Source: Paenibacillus taiwanensis DSM 18679
GTDB taxonomy: Bacteria; Bacillota; Bacilli; Paenibacillales; Paenibacillaceae
Assembly (NCBI RefSeq): GCF_000425125.1
Contig: NZ_KE384306.1
Location: 645,705-709,704 of the forward strand
Direction of reading: 5' to 3'
Length of the DNA: 64,000 bases
The position numbers and the translations under genes were made by a program. A model generated the notes under the pieces. That model was not told the DNA's origin and searched no databases. It was given only the letters and a program-made list of their open reading frames with translations. Shown here piece by piece: positions 43,984 to 53,039 of the stretch; position 1 is the stretch's first letter; each line of letters starts with the position of its first letter.

Positions 43984-44333
43984 TTGAAATTATTTTTAAA
44001 TGTCACAACTTATTTAGTTGCTGCTATTGCCGCAATTCTCGCCTCTTTCTTTAGCAGCAAGTTATCAGAATCTGAGTGGTAATGATGATGCGCTTATTTT
44101 CTTAGGAAGCATCAGATTTATCACTTTCTGGTCACCTATTCTGGTAATTGTTTCGTTTATTATTTGTTATTTTTAATCAAAAAAATAACGATCAAGCCGA
44201 TACTTTTTGGGTAACTTCGTATTTTTATTTCCGTGATGCCGAGTTAATGATAGTGATTATAGGAACGGCTATTTTCACAATTTTAGGAAATATGATCGAA
44301 CTTCAAAAATTTAAACACACACAAGAGATGTAG
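43984..44333 (+). pseudogene. Frameshifted small membrane protein gene
   Basis: A TTG at 43984 with AAAGGGG at 43969-43975 (8-base spacing) opens a frame starting MKLFLNVTTYLVAAIAAILA that stops at 44080. The next frame carries GNDDALIFLGSIRFITFW and a hydrophobic stretch ending at 44176. A third shift restores NNDQADTFWVTSYFYFRD and IVIIGTAIFTILGNM to 44333. Joined, they would be one protein of about 115 residues with three membrane segments. Two frameshifts near AT-rich runs have broken it. The remaining parts of 43836-44704 hold only a stem-loop and the efeB promoter. Confidence 0.5.
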
Positions 44334-44381
44334 TACCGGCAGTCTACTACTTTATTTTCATGGAACAATAGATTTTTAAAG

Positions 44382-44421
44382 AGGACCTCGGCCCCACTTT
44401 GAAGTGGATGTGGAGGTCCTT
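44382..44421 (+). terminator. Stem-loop after the broken membrane gene
   Basis: AGGACCTC at 44382-44389 pairs with GAGGTCCT at 44413-44420 with inner CCACTT/AAGTGG. The T-run after it is short. Confidence 0.55.
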
Positions 44422-44562
44422 TGGTATGTCGATTGGGATGATATCTGTCAAGTGATTGGAACACTTCTGGGGCAGGTCTTTTTACACGCTACCGATAAGT
44501 AAATAAATTTGAATGCCGCTTCTTGACGGAATGAAGGGTTGGTCTTATGATAAATACGTCAT

Positions 44563-44577
44563 CGATAATCATTATCA
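44563..44577. promoter_or_regulatory. Fur box upstream of efeB
   Basis: CGATAATCATTATCA matches the 7-1-7 Fur consensus at 13 of 14 positions, about 130 bases before the Dyp peroxidase gene. Confidence 0.85.
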
Positions 44578-44704
44578 ATTAACGGGATCAAGCCTTATCT
44601 ATCGGGGCAAAGTTAACGTATGATGAAATTGTCATATGAAGCCTTATGTTAACGTACAGGCTGAGCTGCTGTTTAAAATGGGGAAATAGCTAGGAGTGTA
44701 ACAC

Positions 44705-46024
44705 ATGAAGAAGAAAGCTCATAATAGAACGAACACCACAGAGCATAAGATCGACGCTGGATCTTCTGGTACTCACGGCAAGCTAAGTCGAAGAGAATTG
44801 TTAAAAATGGCCGGTGTTGGGGGAATTGGGTTGTTGCTTGGTGGGACTAGTGTTGGGGGTCTTCTTTCTGCTACAAGTAGAGAGTCCTCCGCAACGAACA
44901 GTCTACCCTCATCGGCAGAAGATAAAATTTCCTTTTATGGGACACACCAGTCTGGAATTACAACGCCAGCGCAAAATTTTGTTTGCTTTGGTGCCTTTGA
45001 CTTCACAACAACGTCCATCGAAGATGTTCGCAAGCTTTTTCAAGCATGGACCAAAGCTGCTGCTGCAATGTCCGCTGGTCAAATGATTGGTGATGTGAAC
45101 GATAATCTGAATATGCCCCCTTCGGACACAGGGGAAGCAGTAGGCTTGTCCACGTCACGGCTGACAATTACATTTGGAGCGGGTCCTGCGTTGTTTGACA
45201 ATCGCTTCGGATTGGCAAGCAAGCGTCCGGCTGCATTTCCGGACTTGCCCAAATTTGTCGCAGATGATATTCAGCCGCAATGGTCAGGCGGAGATCTAGG
45301 CGTGCAAGTATGCGCGGATGATTTGCAAGTTGCGTTTCATGCGCTGCGTAATCTTACGCGTATCGCTCGCGGTACAGCCGTATTACGCTGGACACAAGAC
45401 GGATTCCAGCGCTCCAGCCAGGCAGATCCATCTGGCAGCACGCCGCGTAACCTGATGGGCTTCAAGGATGGAACGGGCAACCCAGATACTAATGACAAGC
45501 AGAAGATGAATGAGGTCGTATGGGTCCAGCCTGGTAATGGTGCATCCTGGATGGACGGCGGCAGCTACATGGTCGTGCGCAGAATACGGATGCGCATTGA
45601 AGTATGGGATCGTTCCACCCTTCAAGATCAGGAGGTTACTTTCGGAAGGTACAGAACTACAGGAGCTCCGCTTGGCGGCAAGGATGAATTCGAGCCGCTT
45701 GATTTGGAAAAGCGAGATGCTGCCGGAGAGCTTGTAATACCGGCCACGGCACATTCACGACTGGCGCATATGGATGGCAAAGTTCAAATTTTACGCCGTG
45801 CATTTTCGTATTCTAGTGGTCTTGATGCGAAAACAGGGCAGATTGATGCCGGCTTGTTTTTTATTTGCTATCAACAGGATTTGCGTACGCAATTTATTCC
45901 TATGCAGAAGAAACTGGCAGCTACGGATAAGTTAAACGAGTATATCGTTCATGTAGGCAGTGCTACGTTTGCCTGCTTCCCTGGTGCTCGTGAAGGGGGA
46001 TACATTGGGGAAACACTGTTATAG
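44705..46024 (+). CDS. efeB: Dyp-type heme peroxidase EfeB, Tat-exported
   Basis: Heme peroxidase of 439 residues. The N-terminal twin-arginine signal is SRRELLK (28-34) before a Gly-rich hydrophobic core, so it is exported folded with heme. The Dyp hallmark GFKDGTGNP is at 252-260, the proximal His lies in TAHSRLAH, and FICYQQDLRTQF is conserved. In Bacillus EfeB works with EfeU and EfeO in ferrous iron uptake by oxidising Fe2+. Neither efeU nor efeO is adjacent here. The Fur box upstream supports an iron role. Confidence 0.92.
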   Translation: MKKKAHNRTNTTEHKIDAGSSGTHGKLSRRELLKMAGVGGIGLLLGGTSVGGLLSATSRESSATNSLPSSAEDKISFYGTHQSGITTPAQNFVCFGAFDFTTTSIEDVRKLFQAWTKAAAAMSAGQMIGDVNDNLNMPPSDTGEAVGLSTSRLTITFGAGPALFDNRFGLASKRPAAFPDLPKFVADDIQPQWSGGDLGVQVCADDLQVAFHALRNLTRIARGTAVLRWTQDGFQRSSQADPSGSTPRNLMGFKDGTGNPDTNDKQKMNEVVWVQPGNGASWMDGGSYMVVRRIRMRIEVWDRSTLQDQEVTFGRYRTTGAPLGGKDEFEPLDLEKRDAAGELVIPATAHSRLAHMDGKVQILRRAFSYSSGLDAKTGQIDAGLFFICYQQDLRTQFIPMQKKLAATDKLNEYIVHVGSATFACFPGAREGGYIGETLL

Positions 46025-46201
46025 TTCATCGTCATAGTGTTATAACTAACCATAGGACGAACAAAGCGGATTAGGTCGTGGAAGGCCTAATCCGTTTTGT
46101 CGTGCGCAGAATGTATCAATGTGACTTCTGTCCTTACAGGTGTAAGGGGGGGAGTTCCATTTCTTGAGATAGGCATCTGCTGCTCAATCCGTTATAATGC
46201 T

Positions 46202-46216
46202 TGATAATAGTTATCA
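46202..46216. promoter_or_regulatory. Fur box upstream of the AraC-type regulator
   Basis: TGATAATAGTTATCA matches the 7-1-7 consensus at 13 of 14 positions and lies 36 bases before the regulator start. Confidence 0.85.
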
Positions 46217-46252
46217 ACTACACGTGAACAATACGATATCGGAGCGAAGCGC

Positions 46253-47233
46253 ATGAATGAAAGAAGTTATCAGCCTGATTTTCATCACAATTTTCATCAA
46301 TTTTTTGACGCGTTAAAGTTGGATAGATCAGATCGAACTAAGACAGAACGTATGCAGTTACATGCCCAATTAGGTCATGGCAGCATTCAGCGATATGTAC
46401 CACGTATGGATATGGAAGTGATCATTTCGGAGTATCAATTTCACGAACAACGTCGTTTCGGCTTACACGCCAACAATCCAATGGTGGAATTAAGTTATTG
46501 TGTGAAAGGCAAACGATCTGCGAGTGTAGGGGACAGCGAGTATGAAACCGTGCCTGGTACGTGTATGCTGCAATTTATTGATGACGCTCAGGTTCAATTT
46601 GAGTTTGACGGCGACCAGCCCTTTTTTATGGTAAGTATGGCGATTCCTGTTGCGACGTTCCATCACTTCATCGAGCAGGGAAATGGTGCTAGAGCTATTG
46701 CTTTTCAGGATATTATGGGTGGACGGCCTTATCGGATGTTTAATCAAATGATTCAGCCTGCGGATTCAATCCTTCTGAACCGTATCATACGGGCATCCCA
46801 ACTGCCGAGTACTCGTAATATTGAAATGGAGTGTGGTGTGTTGGAATTACTGTCATCCGCGTTTCATTCCTTTCTGCTAGAAGGACAGACGGAATCAAGC
46901 AAGTTGACAAGAAGTGATATGAGCATGTTGAAGCAAGCTAGAGACATTATGCTGGAGCAAATGATAAATCCACCGACACTGTTAGAACTGTCCCGCATGA
47001 TTGGAATGAATGATTATAAGTTAAAGATTGGCTTTAAGGAGATGTATGGCAACACTGTTTTTGGTTATTTGCGGGACAAACGACTTGAGAAAGCTTTTTT
47101 ATTACTTCAGGAAGGGAACGTGAATGTGACAGAGGCCTGCTGTGCTGTCGGATATTCGAACCCGAGCTATTTTGCGGAGTCGTTCCGCGACAAGTATGGC
47201 ATTAACCCTGGGGCTCTCGTTAGACGAATATAA
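46253..47233 (+). CDS. AraC-family regulator, PchR-like
   Basis: Regulator of 326 residues with a C-terminal AraC DNA-binding domain (about 225-326; PTLLELSRMIGMNDYKLKIGFKEMYG and VTEACCAVGYSNPSYFAESFRDKYG are its two helix-turn-helix motifs). The N-terminal part (VELSYCVKGKRSAS, then a cupin-like region) resembles siderophore-sensing PchR proteins. With a Fur box in front and an iron-siderophore importer immediately downstream, it probably activates the importer when its siderophore is present. GGAG precedes the ATG. Confidence 0.85.
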   Translation: MNERSYQPDFHHNFHQFFDALKLDRSDRTKTERMQLHAQLGHGSIQRYVPRMDMEVIISEYQFHEQRRFGLHANNPMVELSYCVKGKRSASVGDSEYETVPGTCMLQFIDDAQVQFEFDGDQPFFMVSMAIPVATFHHFIEQGNGARAIAFQDIMGGRPYRMFNQMIQPADSILLNRIIRASQLPSTRNIEMECGVLELLSSAFHSFLLEGQTESSKLTRSDMSMLKQARDIMLEQMINPPTLLELSRMIGMNDYKLKIGFKEMYGNTVFGYLRDKRLEKAFLLLQEGNVNVTEACCAVGYSNPSYFAESFRDKYGINPGALVRRI

Positions 47234-47397
47234 CGTACGTGTGCAGCATCTAATGCTGCAATATGTAGAAGCCAGCCAGTTGAACAGAGGGTGGCTTGTT
47301 TTGTGTTGCATGCTGCTGGTTGTTATCCCGTTAACCAGTGTCGTATTCCGTCTACTGGTAGATTCGTGGCTGCTGCACATTGTAACATGCAAATGAC

Positions 47398-47416
47398 GAT
47401 AATGAGAATCGTTATT
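47398..47416. promoter_or_regulatory. Fur box upstream of the second siderophore-binding lipoprotein
   Basis: GATAATGAGAATCGTTATT matches the classic 19-bp Fur consensus at 16 of 19 positions, about 50 bases before the lipoprotein start. Confidence 0.75.
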
Positions 47417-47464
47417 ACATGGCCGCCATAAGTGCTGCCGAGAAAAGGGAGATAAATGTGACAT

Positions 47465-48436
47465 ATGGTGAGAAAAAAGACAATAGTGTGGATGATGGTT
47501 GCGATAACCGTATTATTTGCCGCAGGCTGCACACCTTCGAGTGAAAATTCTAGTGAGGGTCAGGCAGCGACGTCTAGTTATGGTAACCAAGAAGCCGAAC
47601 AACAAGCGGATGCCTCTTTCCCGAAAACGATTACACATTTGAGCGGTGAAACCGTCATTGCAAAGAAGCCAATGAAGATTGCGACGCCATATATCGCTTT
47701 TGTGGATTATTTGGCCGTACTTAACGTTTATCCGGTTGCGGGGCAAGGGATAGATACGATTCATCATAATTTCCCGAATCTAAGCAAACTGCTGCAAGGG
47801 AAGGAGATTACGGATCTCGGTATGGAGGTGAGCATGGAGAAGCTGCTCGCCGCAAATCCAGATCTCATTATTGCAGCGAATGACATGGCCGATAAGTACG
47901 AGCAGCTTAAGCAGATTGCCCCTACCGTCATTTTGCCTCAGGCAGGGAACTGGCGGGAGACGTTAATCCAGATTGCGGATATGATCGGCAAGGAAGAGAA
48001 GGCGGAAAGCGTTCTGACTGCCTTTGACATGAAATCTGCAGCGTACAAACAAAAGCTGGCCGCACATGAGCATGAAACGGTACTGTTTGCAATGTACAGC
48101 GGCAAGGATCAATTTGTCACGTGGGAATGGGAGCGATTTGAACCATTCTACAAAGGTTTAGGACTTAAACCGGTACCAAACACGGAGAAAGGGGGGCCTT
48201 TAACCTTAGAAGGTCTGGCAGCTCTGAATCCGGATCATATTTTTGTGATTAATAATTGGCAAAATCCGGTTGAGGGAGGAGTCAGCAAGACGCTAAAAGA
48301 TAATGAAGTTTGGCGGAGCATGGAGGCTGTTAAGAAGGATCAGGTTTATTATCTGGAAGATCCCTCCCTCCCAGGGCCGATGGCGCTAGCCAAAATCAAT
48401 GGTATTGAAGATATTATTCAAGCGATGGGACATTAG
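47465..48436 (+). CDS. Iron-siderophore ABC transporter binding lipoprotein
   Basis: Lipoprotein of 323 residues with lipobox FAAGC (Cys22) and a TroA/FepB-like domain: VDYLAVLNVYPVAG, EKLLAANPDLIIAAN, EQLKQIAPTV and LEGLAALNPDHIFVIN. It differs clearly from the lipoprotein at 6 kb, so a different siderophore is expected. The Shine-Dalgarno GGGAG is distant (13 bases). A 570-base spacer with two further Fur boxes separates it from the permease genes. Ligand unknown. Confidence 0.9.
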   Translation: MVRKKTIVWMMVAITVLFAAGCTPSSENSSEGQAATSSYGNQEAEQQADASFPKTITHLSGETVIAKKPMKIATPYIAFVDYLAVLNVYPVAGQGIDTIHHNFPNLSKLLQGKEITDLGMEVSMEKLLAANPDLIIAANDMADKYEQLKQIAPTVILPQAGNWRETLIQIADMIGKEEKAESVLTAFDMKSAAYKQKLAAHEHETVLFAMYSGKDQFVTWEWERFEPFYKGLGLKPVPNTEKGGPLTLEGLAALNPDHIFVINNWQNPVEGGVSKTLKDNEVWRSMEAVKKDQVYYLEDPSLPGPMALAKINGIEDIIQAMGH

Positions 48437-48639
48437 AGCTCTAGTAGATTGTTATTGTAGTCATTTAAAGGACCTCTTGTTACGTAGCATGGGATGAATT
48501 GAGTTAGCTTTGATCGGGATATTTATTGGCGATAGAGGATCGTGCGGAGTTTCCCTTAGTAGTTGGAGGATGACAGGCGGCGCGGTAACACGTAATGTAA
48601 TTATTTCCTTCACGAGAAAGAAAAATTGAAGTATAATCA

Positions 48640-48855
48640 AATTAGTGATAATGATTATCATTATTTATTACGCAGGTAAAGCTTGCTGGGTGTACATTGA
48701 CGATAGGGAGATGGTGGTAGCAGTCCAGTCAAAAGAGAGCAGTTCGCGCGACTGCTATTAGGTATGTAGATGATAAGCTTGGGTAGGTACGAGGCAATGT
48801 ACGGCCCGATAATTAAAATAAAGCTTTTCAGTCTTTGAACTGAAAAGCTTCTATT
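48640..48855 (+). ncRNA. Candidate iron-responsive small RNA
   Basis: A TATAAT and a perfect Fur box are followed by about 160 bases without a credible coding frame, then a 12-bp perfect hairpin (AAGCTTTTCAGT at 48821-48832 with ACTGAAAAGCTT at 48839-48850). This layout fits a Fur-repressed small RNA like Bacillus FsrA, but it could simply be an mRNA leader of the permease genes. The T-run after the hairpin is poor on the plus strand and better on the minus strand. Confidence 0.3.
48647..48661. promoter_or_regulatory. Perfect Fur box in the lipoprotein-permease spacer
   Basis: TGATAATGATTATCA, no mismatch to 7-1-7. A TATAAT at 48633-48638 sits just before it, so Fur would cover the transcription start of a plus-strand promoter. 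Confidence 0.85.
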
Positions 48856-48947
48856 TATGTATTGCTTGTCTATTTTGTACAAAAAAACAGTTCAGTTTGT
48901 CCATTGCGGTGCGACTAGGCATTGGCATACAATATGTTTTGTGCGAT

Positions 48948-48962
48948 TGAGAATCAATATCA
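48948..48962. promoter_or_regulatory. Fur-like box directly upstream of the permease genes
   Basis: TGAGAATCAATATCA matches the 7-1-7 consensus at 12 of 14 positions, 48 bases before the first permease gene. Confidence 0.65.
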
Positions 48963-49010
48963 ACAAATTAACTTTTTAGGAACATCATCTCGAGAACAAG
49001 GGTGGCAAGC

Positions 49011-50066
49011 ATGAGTGAAACTATTCGTTCAGCAGTTGAAGTAGTAGCAGAACCAGCAGTTAAGTTCCAATCTCGGCCATTGACTGCAACGTTGATCCTT
49101 ATTGGAGGTGTCATAGCCTTAATTTTTGGGATCGGTATTTCAGTATCTTTAGGCGCGGCAGATATTAAGCTGCCTACTGTATGGCATGCAATCTTTAACT
49201 TTAATGAAGATGTGACACAGCATCAAATTATACAGGAGCTCCGCCTTCCTCGTGTATTAGCAGCAGCTATAGTAGGTGCTTGCTTTGCAGTGGCAGGGGC
49301 GATCATGCAAGGGATGACACGTAATCCGCTGGCAGATTCAGGTCTCCTAGGCATTAATTCAGGCTCCGGCTTTGTGTTAGCGTTATGCTTTGCCTTTTTC
49401 CCTGGTTTACCCTACATGTATCTTATTATGTATTCCTTTGTAGGTGCGGCTGTAGGTGCAGGGCTAATATATGGTATTGGATCACTGGCGAAAGGTGGTT
49501 TAACACCGGTACGTCTAGTGTTAGCAGGTGCAGCTTTAAGCGCACTGCTATCTGCATTAGGGGAAGGGATTTCATTATACTACCGAACGGGTCAGGATTT
49601 GGCCTTTTGGAGTGCAGGTGGAGTAGCGGGTACAAAGTGGGAGCACTTGGAGATTATGTTTCCTTGGATTGCAGCGGCAATAATCGGTGCACTGATTCTA
49701 TCCCGTTCCATTACTATGTTAAGTTTGGGAGAGGACATTGCGAAAGGTTTGGGTCAACGAACCGTGCTAGTTAAACTTGCTGGTACCTTCATTGTTCTTG
49801 TGTTAGCGGGGGCTGCCGTTTCGGTCGCGGGTGCGGTTAGCTTCGTAGGATTGATTGTTCCTCACTTGACCCGTTATCTGGTAGGTGTTGATTACCGCTG
49901 GATTATACCGTGTTCTGCTGTGCTTGGCAGCTTGCTGGTCGTTTTTGCAGATTTGGCGGCTAGAATAGTTAATCCACCGTATGAGACGCCAATTGGCGCG
50001 CTTATTGCCCTTATCGGTGTTCCTTTCTTCTTATATCTAGCCCGTAAAGAAAGAAGGGAGCTATAA
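49011..50066 (+). CDS. FecCD-family siderophore ABC permease
   Basis: Permease of about 351 residues with FecCD signatures LRLPRVLAAAIVGACFAVAGAIMQ, MTRNPLADSGLLGINSG, GAVSFVGLIVPHLTRYLVG and TPIGALIALIGVPFF. A GTG at 49002 is in frame, but AAGGGTGG is well placed for ATG 49011. It pairs with the next gene, which starts three bases after its stop. Confidence 0.93.
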   Translation: MSETIRSAVEVVAEPAVKFQSRPLTATLILIGGVIALIFGIGISVSLGAADIKLPTVWHAIFNFNEDVTQHQIIQELRLPRVLAAAIVGACFAVAGAIMQGMTRNPLADSGLLGINSGSGFVLALCFAFFPGLPYMYLIMYSFVGAAVGAGLIYGIGSLAKGGLTPVRLVLAGAALSALLSALGEGISLYYRTGQDLAFWSAGGVAGTKWEHLEIMFPWIAAAIIGALILSRSITMLSLGEDIAKGLGQRTVLVKLAGTFIVLVLAGAAVSVAGAVSFVGLIVPHLTRYLVGVDYRWIIPCSAVLGSLLVVFADLAARIVNPPYETPIGALIALIGVPFFLYLARKERREL

Positions 50067-50068
50067 AT

Positions 50069-51103
50069 ATGGAAAGCTCAAGAATTGCGTTAAGCGAGCG
50101 ACAGCGAAAGAAACGTGGCATAGCTGTGCTAGTCATTTTAGGCGTATTCATTGTTATTGCATTAATGATCAGCGTTAATACAGGACATATTCGGCTATCA
50201 CCAATGGAGTTAATACGGACGTTGTTTGGCTCGGGTACAGCGAAACAGAATCTCATCTTGTTTGATTTCCGCCTGCCGCGGATCGTTATAGCTGTCTTGA
50301 TTGGGGCCGGTTTGGCAGTGTCGGGATGTATTATGCAAGGGATTTCACGTAATGCATTAGCGGACCCTGGTATTCTTGGCATTAATGCGGGAGCAGGATT
50401 AATGGTAATGCTGTTTATCTCCTTTTATCCGACGACGGCTGCTGCACCTGTGTATTTGCTTCCTGTATTGGCATGGATTGGGGCAGGATTAACGGCAACT
50501 TTAATTTATGCGCTTGCTTTCAAGCCTCATGAAGGTTTGTCCCCGACGCGGTTGCTGCTAACAGGGATCGCGGTTGCAGCGGGAATAAGCGCAGCGATGG
50601 TTGTATTAACTTTAAAGCTCAGTCCAGAAAAATACCAATTCGTAGCCACTTGGCTAGCCGGAAGTATTTGGGGCTCCAATTGGAAGTTTGTGCTTGCGCT
50701 GCTGCCTTGGATTGTTATTCTGCTTCCCTATGTGTTCTATAAGGCACGAGTAATGAACATTTTAAATCTGGGAGATCAGACGGCAACTGGACTTGGTGCT
50801 CCTGTGGAGAAGGAACGCTTCGTCTTGATTGCAGCAGCAGTCGGACTTGCGGGTGCGTGTGTAGCAGTAAGCGGTGGAATTGGCTTTGTCGGCTTGATAG
50901 GCCCGCATTTAGCAAGGAGGTTAGTAGGGCCCAAGCATCAGTTGCTGCTGCCTGCCTCTGCATTAGCTGGAGCACTACTAGTCCTCGTGTCGGATACGAT
51001 TGGCCGCTGGATTATTCAGCCCTCCGAGGTGCCAACGGGAATCGTAGTAGCTGTAGTAGGAGCGCCGTACTTCTTATACTTGCTTGCAAAGTCCAAAGCA
51101 TAG
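50069..51103 (+). CDS. FecCD-family siderophore ABC permease
   Basis: Second permease, 344 residues, with FRLPRIVIAVLIGAGLAVSGCIMQ, ISRNALADPGILGINAGAG, GGIGFVGLIGPHLARRLVG and EVPTGIVVAVVGAPYF. It is coupled to the preceding gene and followed after 48 bases by an exporter-type ABC gene in the same direction. Confidence 0.93.
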   Translation: MESSRIALSERQRKKRGIAVLVILGVFIVIALMISVNTGHIRLSPMELIRTLFGSGTAKQNLILFDFRLPRIVIAVLIGAGLAVSGCIMQGISRNALADPGILGINAGAGLMVMLFISFYPTTAAAPVYLLPVLAWIGAGLTATLIYALAFKPHEGLSPTRLLLTGIAVAAGISAAMVVLTLKLSPEKYQFVATWLAGSIWGSNWKFVLALLPWIVILLPYVFYKARVMNILNLGDQTATGLGAPVEKERFVLIAAAVGLAGACVAVSGGIGFVGLIGPHLARRLVGPKHQLLLPASALAGALLVLVSDTIGRWIIQPSEVPTGIVVAVVGAPYFLYLLAKSKA

Positions 51104-51151
51104 GTACATAACAGTGTCAAAAAACTTGAAGATGAGAGAGAGGGAATATAA

Positions 51152-52867
51152 TTGCTGCGACGATTTTTCGCTTATTACAGACCATACAAATGGCTGTTTA
51201 TATTAGATTTTTCTTGTGCCATTATCGCTGCGGCATTAGAGCTTGCATTTCCGTTAGCTGTAAACCAAGTAGTAGATAAGCTGCTGCCGAGTGGACATTG
51301 GGATTGGATTCTTTGGGGATGTGCGGGATTACTAGGTATTTATGTTATTAGCTCATGTCTGCATTTTGTGGTGACTTATTGGGGACATAAGCTGGGGATC
51401 AATATTGAAACCGATATGCGAAAAAAATTGTTTGATCACGTCCAAAAGCTTCCATTTCGGTTTTTTGACAATAGCAAAACTGGACATCTTGTATCTCGTA
51501 TGACCAATGACCTGATGGATATCGGGGAGATTGCACATCACGGTCCAGAGGACTTGTTTATTGCGATTATGACGTTGGCAGGTGCATTCGGCATTATGCT
51601 CGGTATCAATTGGCAGTTGGCGGTGCTTACCTTTGTTATTATTCCACTTATGATTTATTTATCTTTATACTTTAGTCAGAAGATGTCACGAGCTTTTGAC
51701 CGATTGTTCAAAGATATAGCGGATTATAATGCCCGCGTTGAGAACAATGTCAGCGGCATTCGCGTCGTGCAAGCATTTGCAAACGAGAAGCATGAGATTG
51801 CTCGCTTCGCAGAGCGTAATGAACAATTCCGTCTAACCAAGTTGATCACGTACAAAATTATGGCTTGGAACTCTTCGTTAAGTTATATTTTAATGAAATT
51901 TGTATCGTTATTTGTACTTGTATGTGGTACTTGGTTTGTGATCGCTGGGAAAATGACATACGGTGAATTTATTGCTTTTGTGATGCTTTCTACTGTGTTT
52001 CTGCAACCGATTAAACAGATCAATTCCGTTATTGAGACTTATCCTAAAGGGATTGAGGGTTTCAAGCGGTATTTGGAACTGCTGGAACTGGCACCTGATA
52101 TCGCAGATGCTGAACATGCCAAGCCTGTTACCCATTTAAAGGGAGACATTGCGTATAAAGGTGTTACTTTCGGATACGAGAACAAAGATAAGGTGCTGCG
52201 GCAAGTGGATCTCACGATCAAAGCAGGTGAGACCGTTGCGTTGGTCGGCCCTTCAGGCGCAGGCAAGACGACGATTTGCAGCTTGCTGCCTCGCTTCTAT
52301 GAAATCGATGAAGGTACAATTACGATTGATGATATCGATATTCGCGACATGACATTAGAGTCGTTGCGCAGTCATATTGGTATCGTGCAGCAGGACGTCT
52401 TCTTATTTGATGGGACGATTCGTGAAAATATTGCCTATGGCAAGTTAGGCGCATCTGAGCATGAAATTTGGGAAGCGGCGCGCCGTGCACAATTAGAGGA
52501 ATTAATCCTGTCCCAGCCAGAAGGGCTGGATACTGTCATAGGAGAGCGTGGCGTGAAGCTATCAGGAGGGCAAAAGCAGCGCTTGTCCATTGCACGTATG
52601 TTCCTGAAAAATCCACCGATTCTCATTCTCGATGAGGCAACATCGGCGCTTGACACAGAGACGGAAGCTGCAATTCAGCTGGCGCTTACTCAATTATCAG
52701 AAGGTAGAACAACGCTTGTAATTGCTCACCGTCTAGCTACCATTAAGAATGCTGATCGTATCGTCGTAGTTGCCGATCAAGGGATAGCAGAGCAGGGCAG
52801 CCATGCGCAGCTTCTTAAAGTAGGCGGCACATACAGCAGATTACACGAGGCACAATTTGGCACTTAA
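51152..52867 (+). CDS. Exporter-type ABC half-transporter in the iron operon
   Basis: Protein of 571 residues with a six-helix type IV (exporter) membrane domain (1-310) and a C-terminal ATPase. Walker A GPSGAGKT is at about residue 365, the signature is LSGGQKQR, Walker B is ILILDEATSALD, and the switch His is in VIAHRLAT. It starts with TTG behind GAGAGAGGG. Being the only such gene here, it probably works as a homodimer. Exporter-type ABC proteins in iron operons either export siderophores or, like IrtAB and YbtPQ, import them. Which applies is open. Confidence 0.9.
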   Translation: MLRRFFAYYRPYKWLFILDFSCAIIAAALELAFPLAVNQVVDKLLPSGHWDWILWGCAGLLGIYVISSCLHFVVTYWGHKLGINIETDMRKKLFDHVQKLPFRFFDNSKTGHLVSRMTNDLMDIGEIAHHGPEDLFIAIMTLAGAFGIMLGINWQLAVLTFVIIPLMIYLSLYFSQKMSRAFDRLFKDIADYNARVENNVSGIRVVQAFANEKHEIARFAERNEQFRLTKLITYKIMAWNSSLSYILMKFVSLFVLVCGTWFVIAGKMTYGEFIAFVMLSTVFLQPIKQINSVIETYPKGIEGFKRYLELLELAPDIADAEHAKPVTHLKGDIAYKGVTFGYENKDKVLRQVDLTIKAGETVALVGPSGAGKTTICSLLPRFYEIDEGTITIDDIDIRDMTLESLRSHIGIVQQDVFLFDGTIRENIAYGKLGASEHEIWEAARRAQLEELILSQPEGLDTVIGERGVKLSGGQKQRLSIARMFLKNPPILILDEATSALDTETEAAIQLALTQLSEGRTTLVIAHRLATIKNADRIVVVADQGIAEQGSHAQLLKVGGTYSRLHEAQFGT

Positions 52868-53039
52868 CTTGTATAGTCCCAGCTATACTTACAGAGCTGT
52901 CGTTCATAAACAAAGGTGCTTGTTAGTTTAAGGGACGTATATTTTGTATGGACAGCATGTGTATGCGGAGCCGGTAGCTTGCCTATTACAATACACGCCA
53001 TATAAGCACCACCTAATATGAAGAAGGAGGCATCAAAGG

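Noticed and set aside
48661-48882. Minus-strand frame of 73 codons in the iron spacer
   Set aside because: No Shine-Dalgarno, crosses a perfect hairpin and a Fur box, and has implausible composition. Treated as non-coding.
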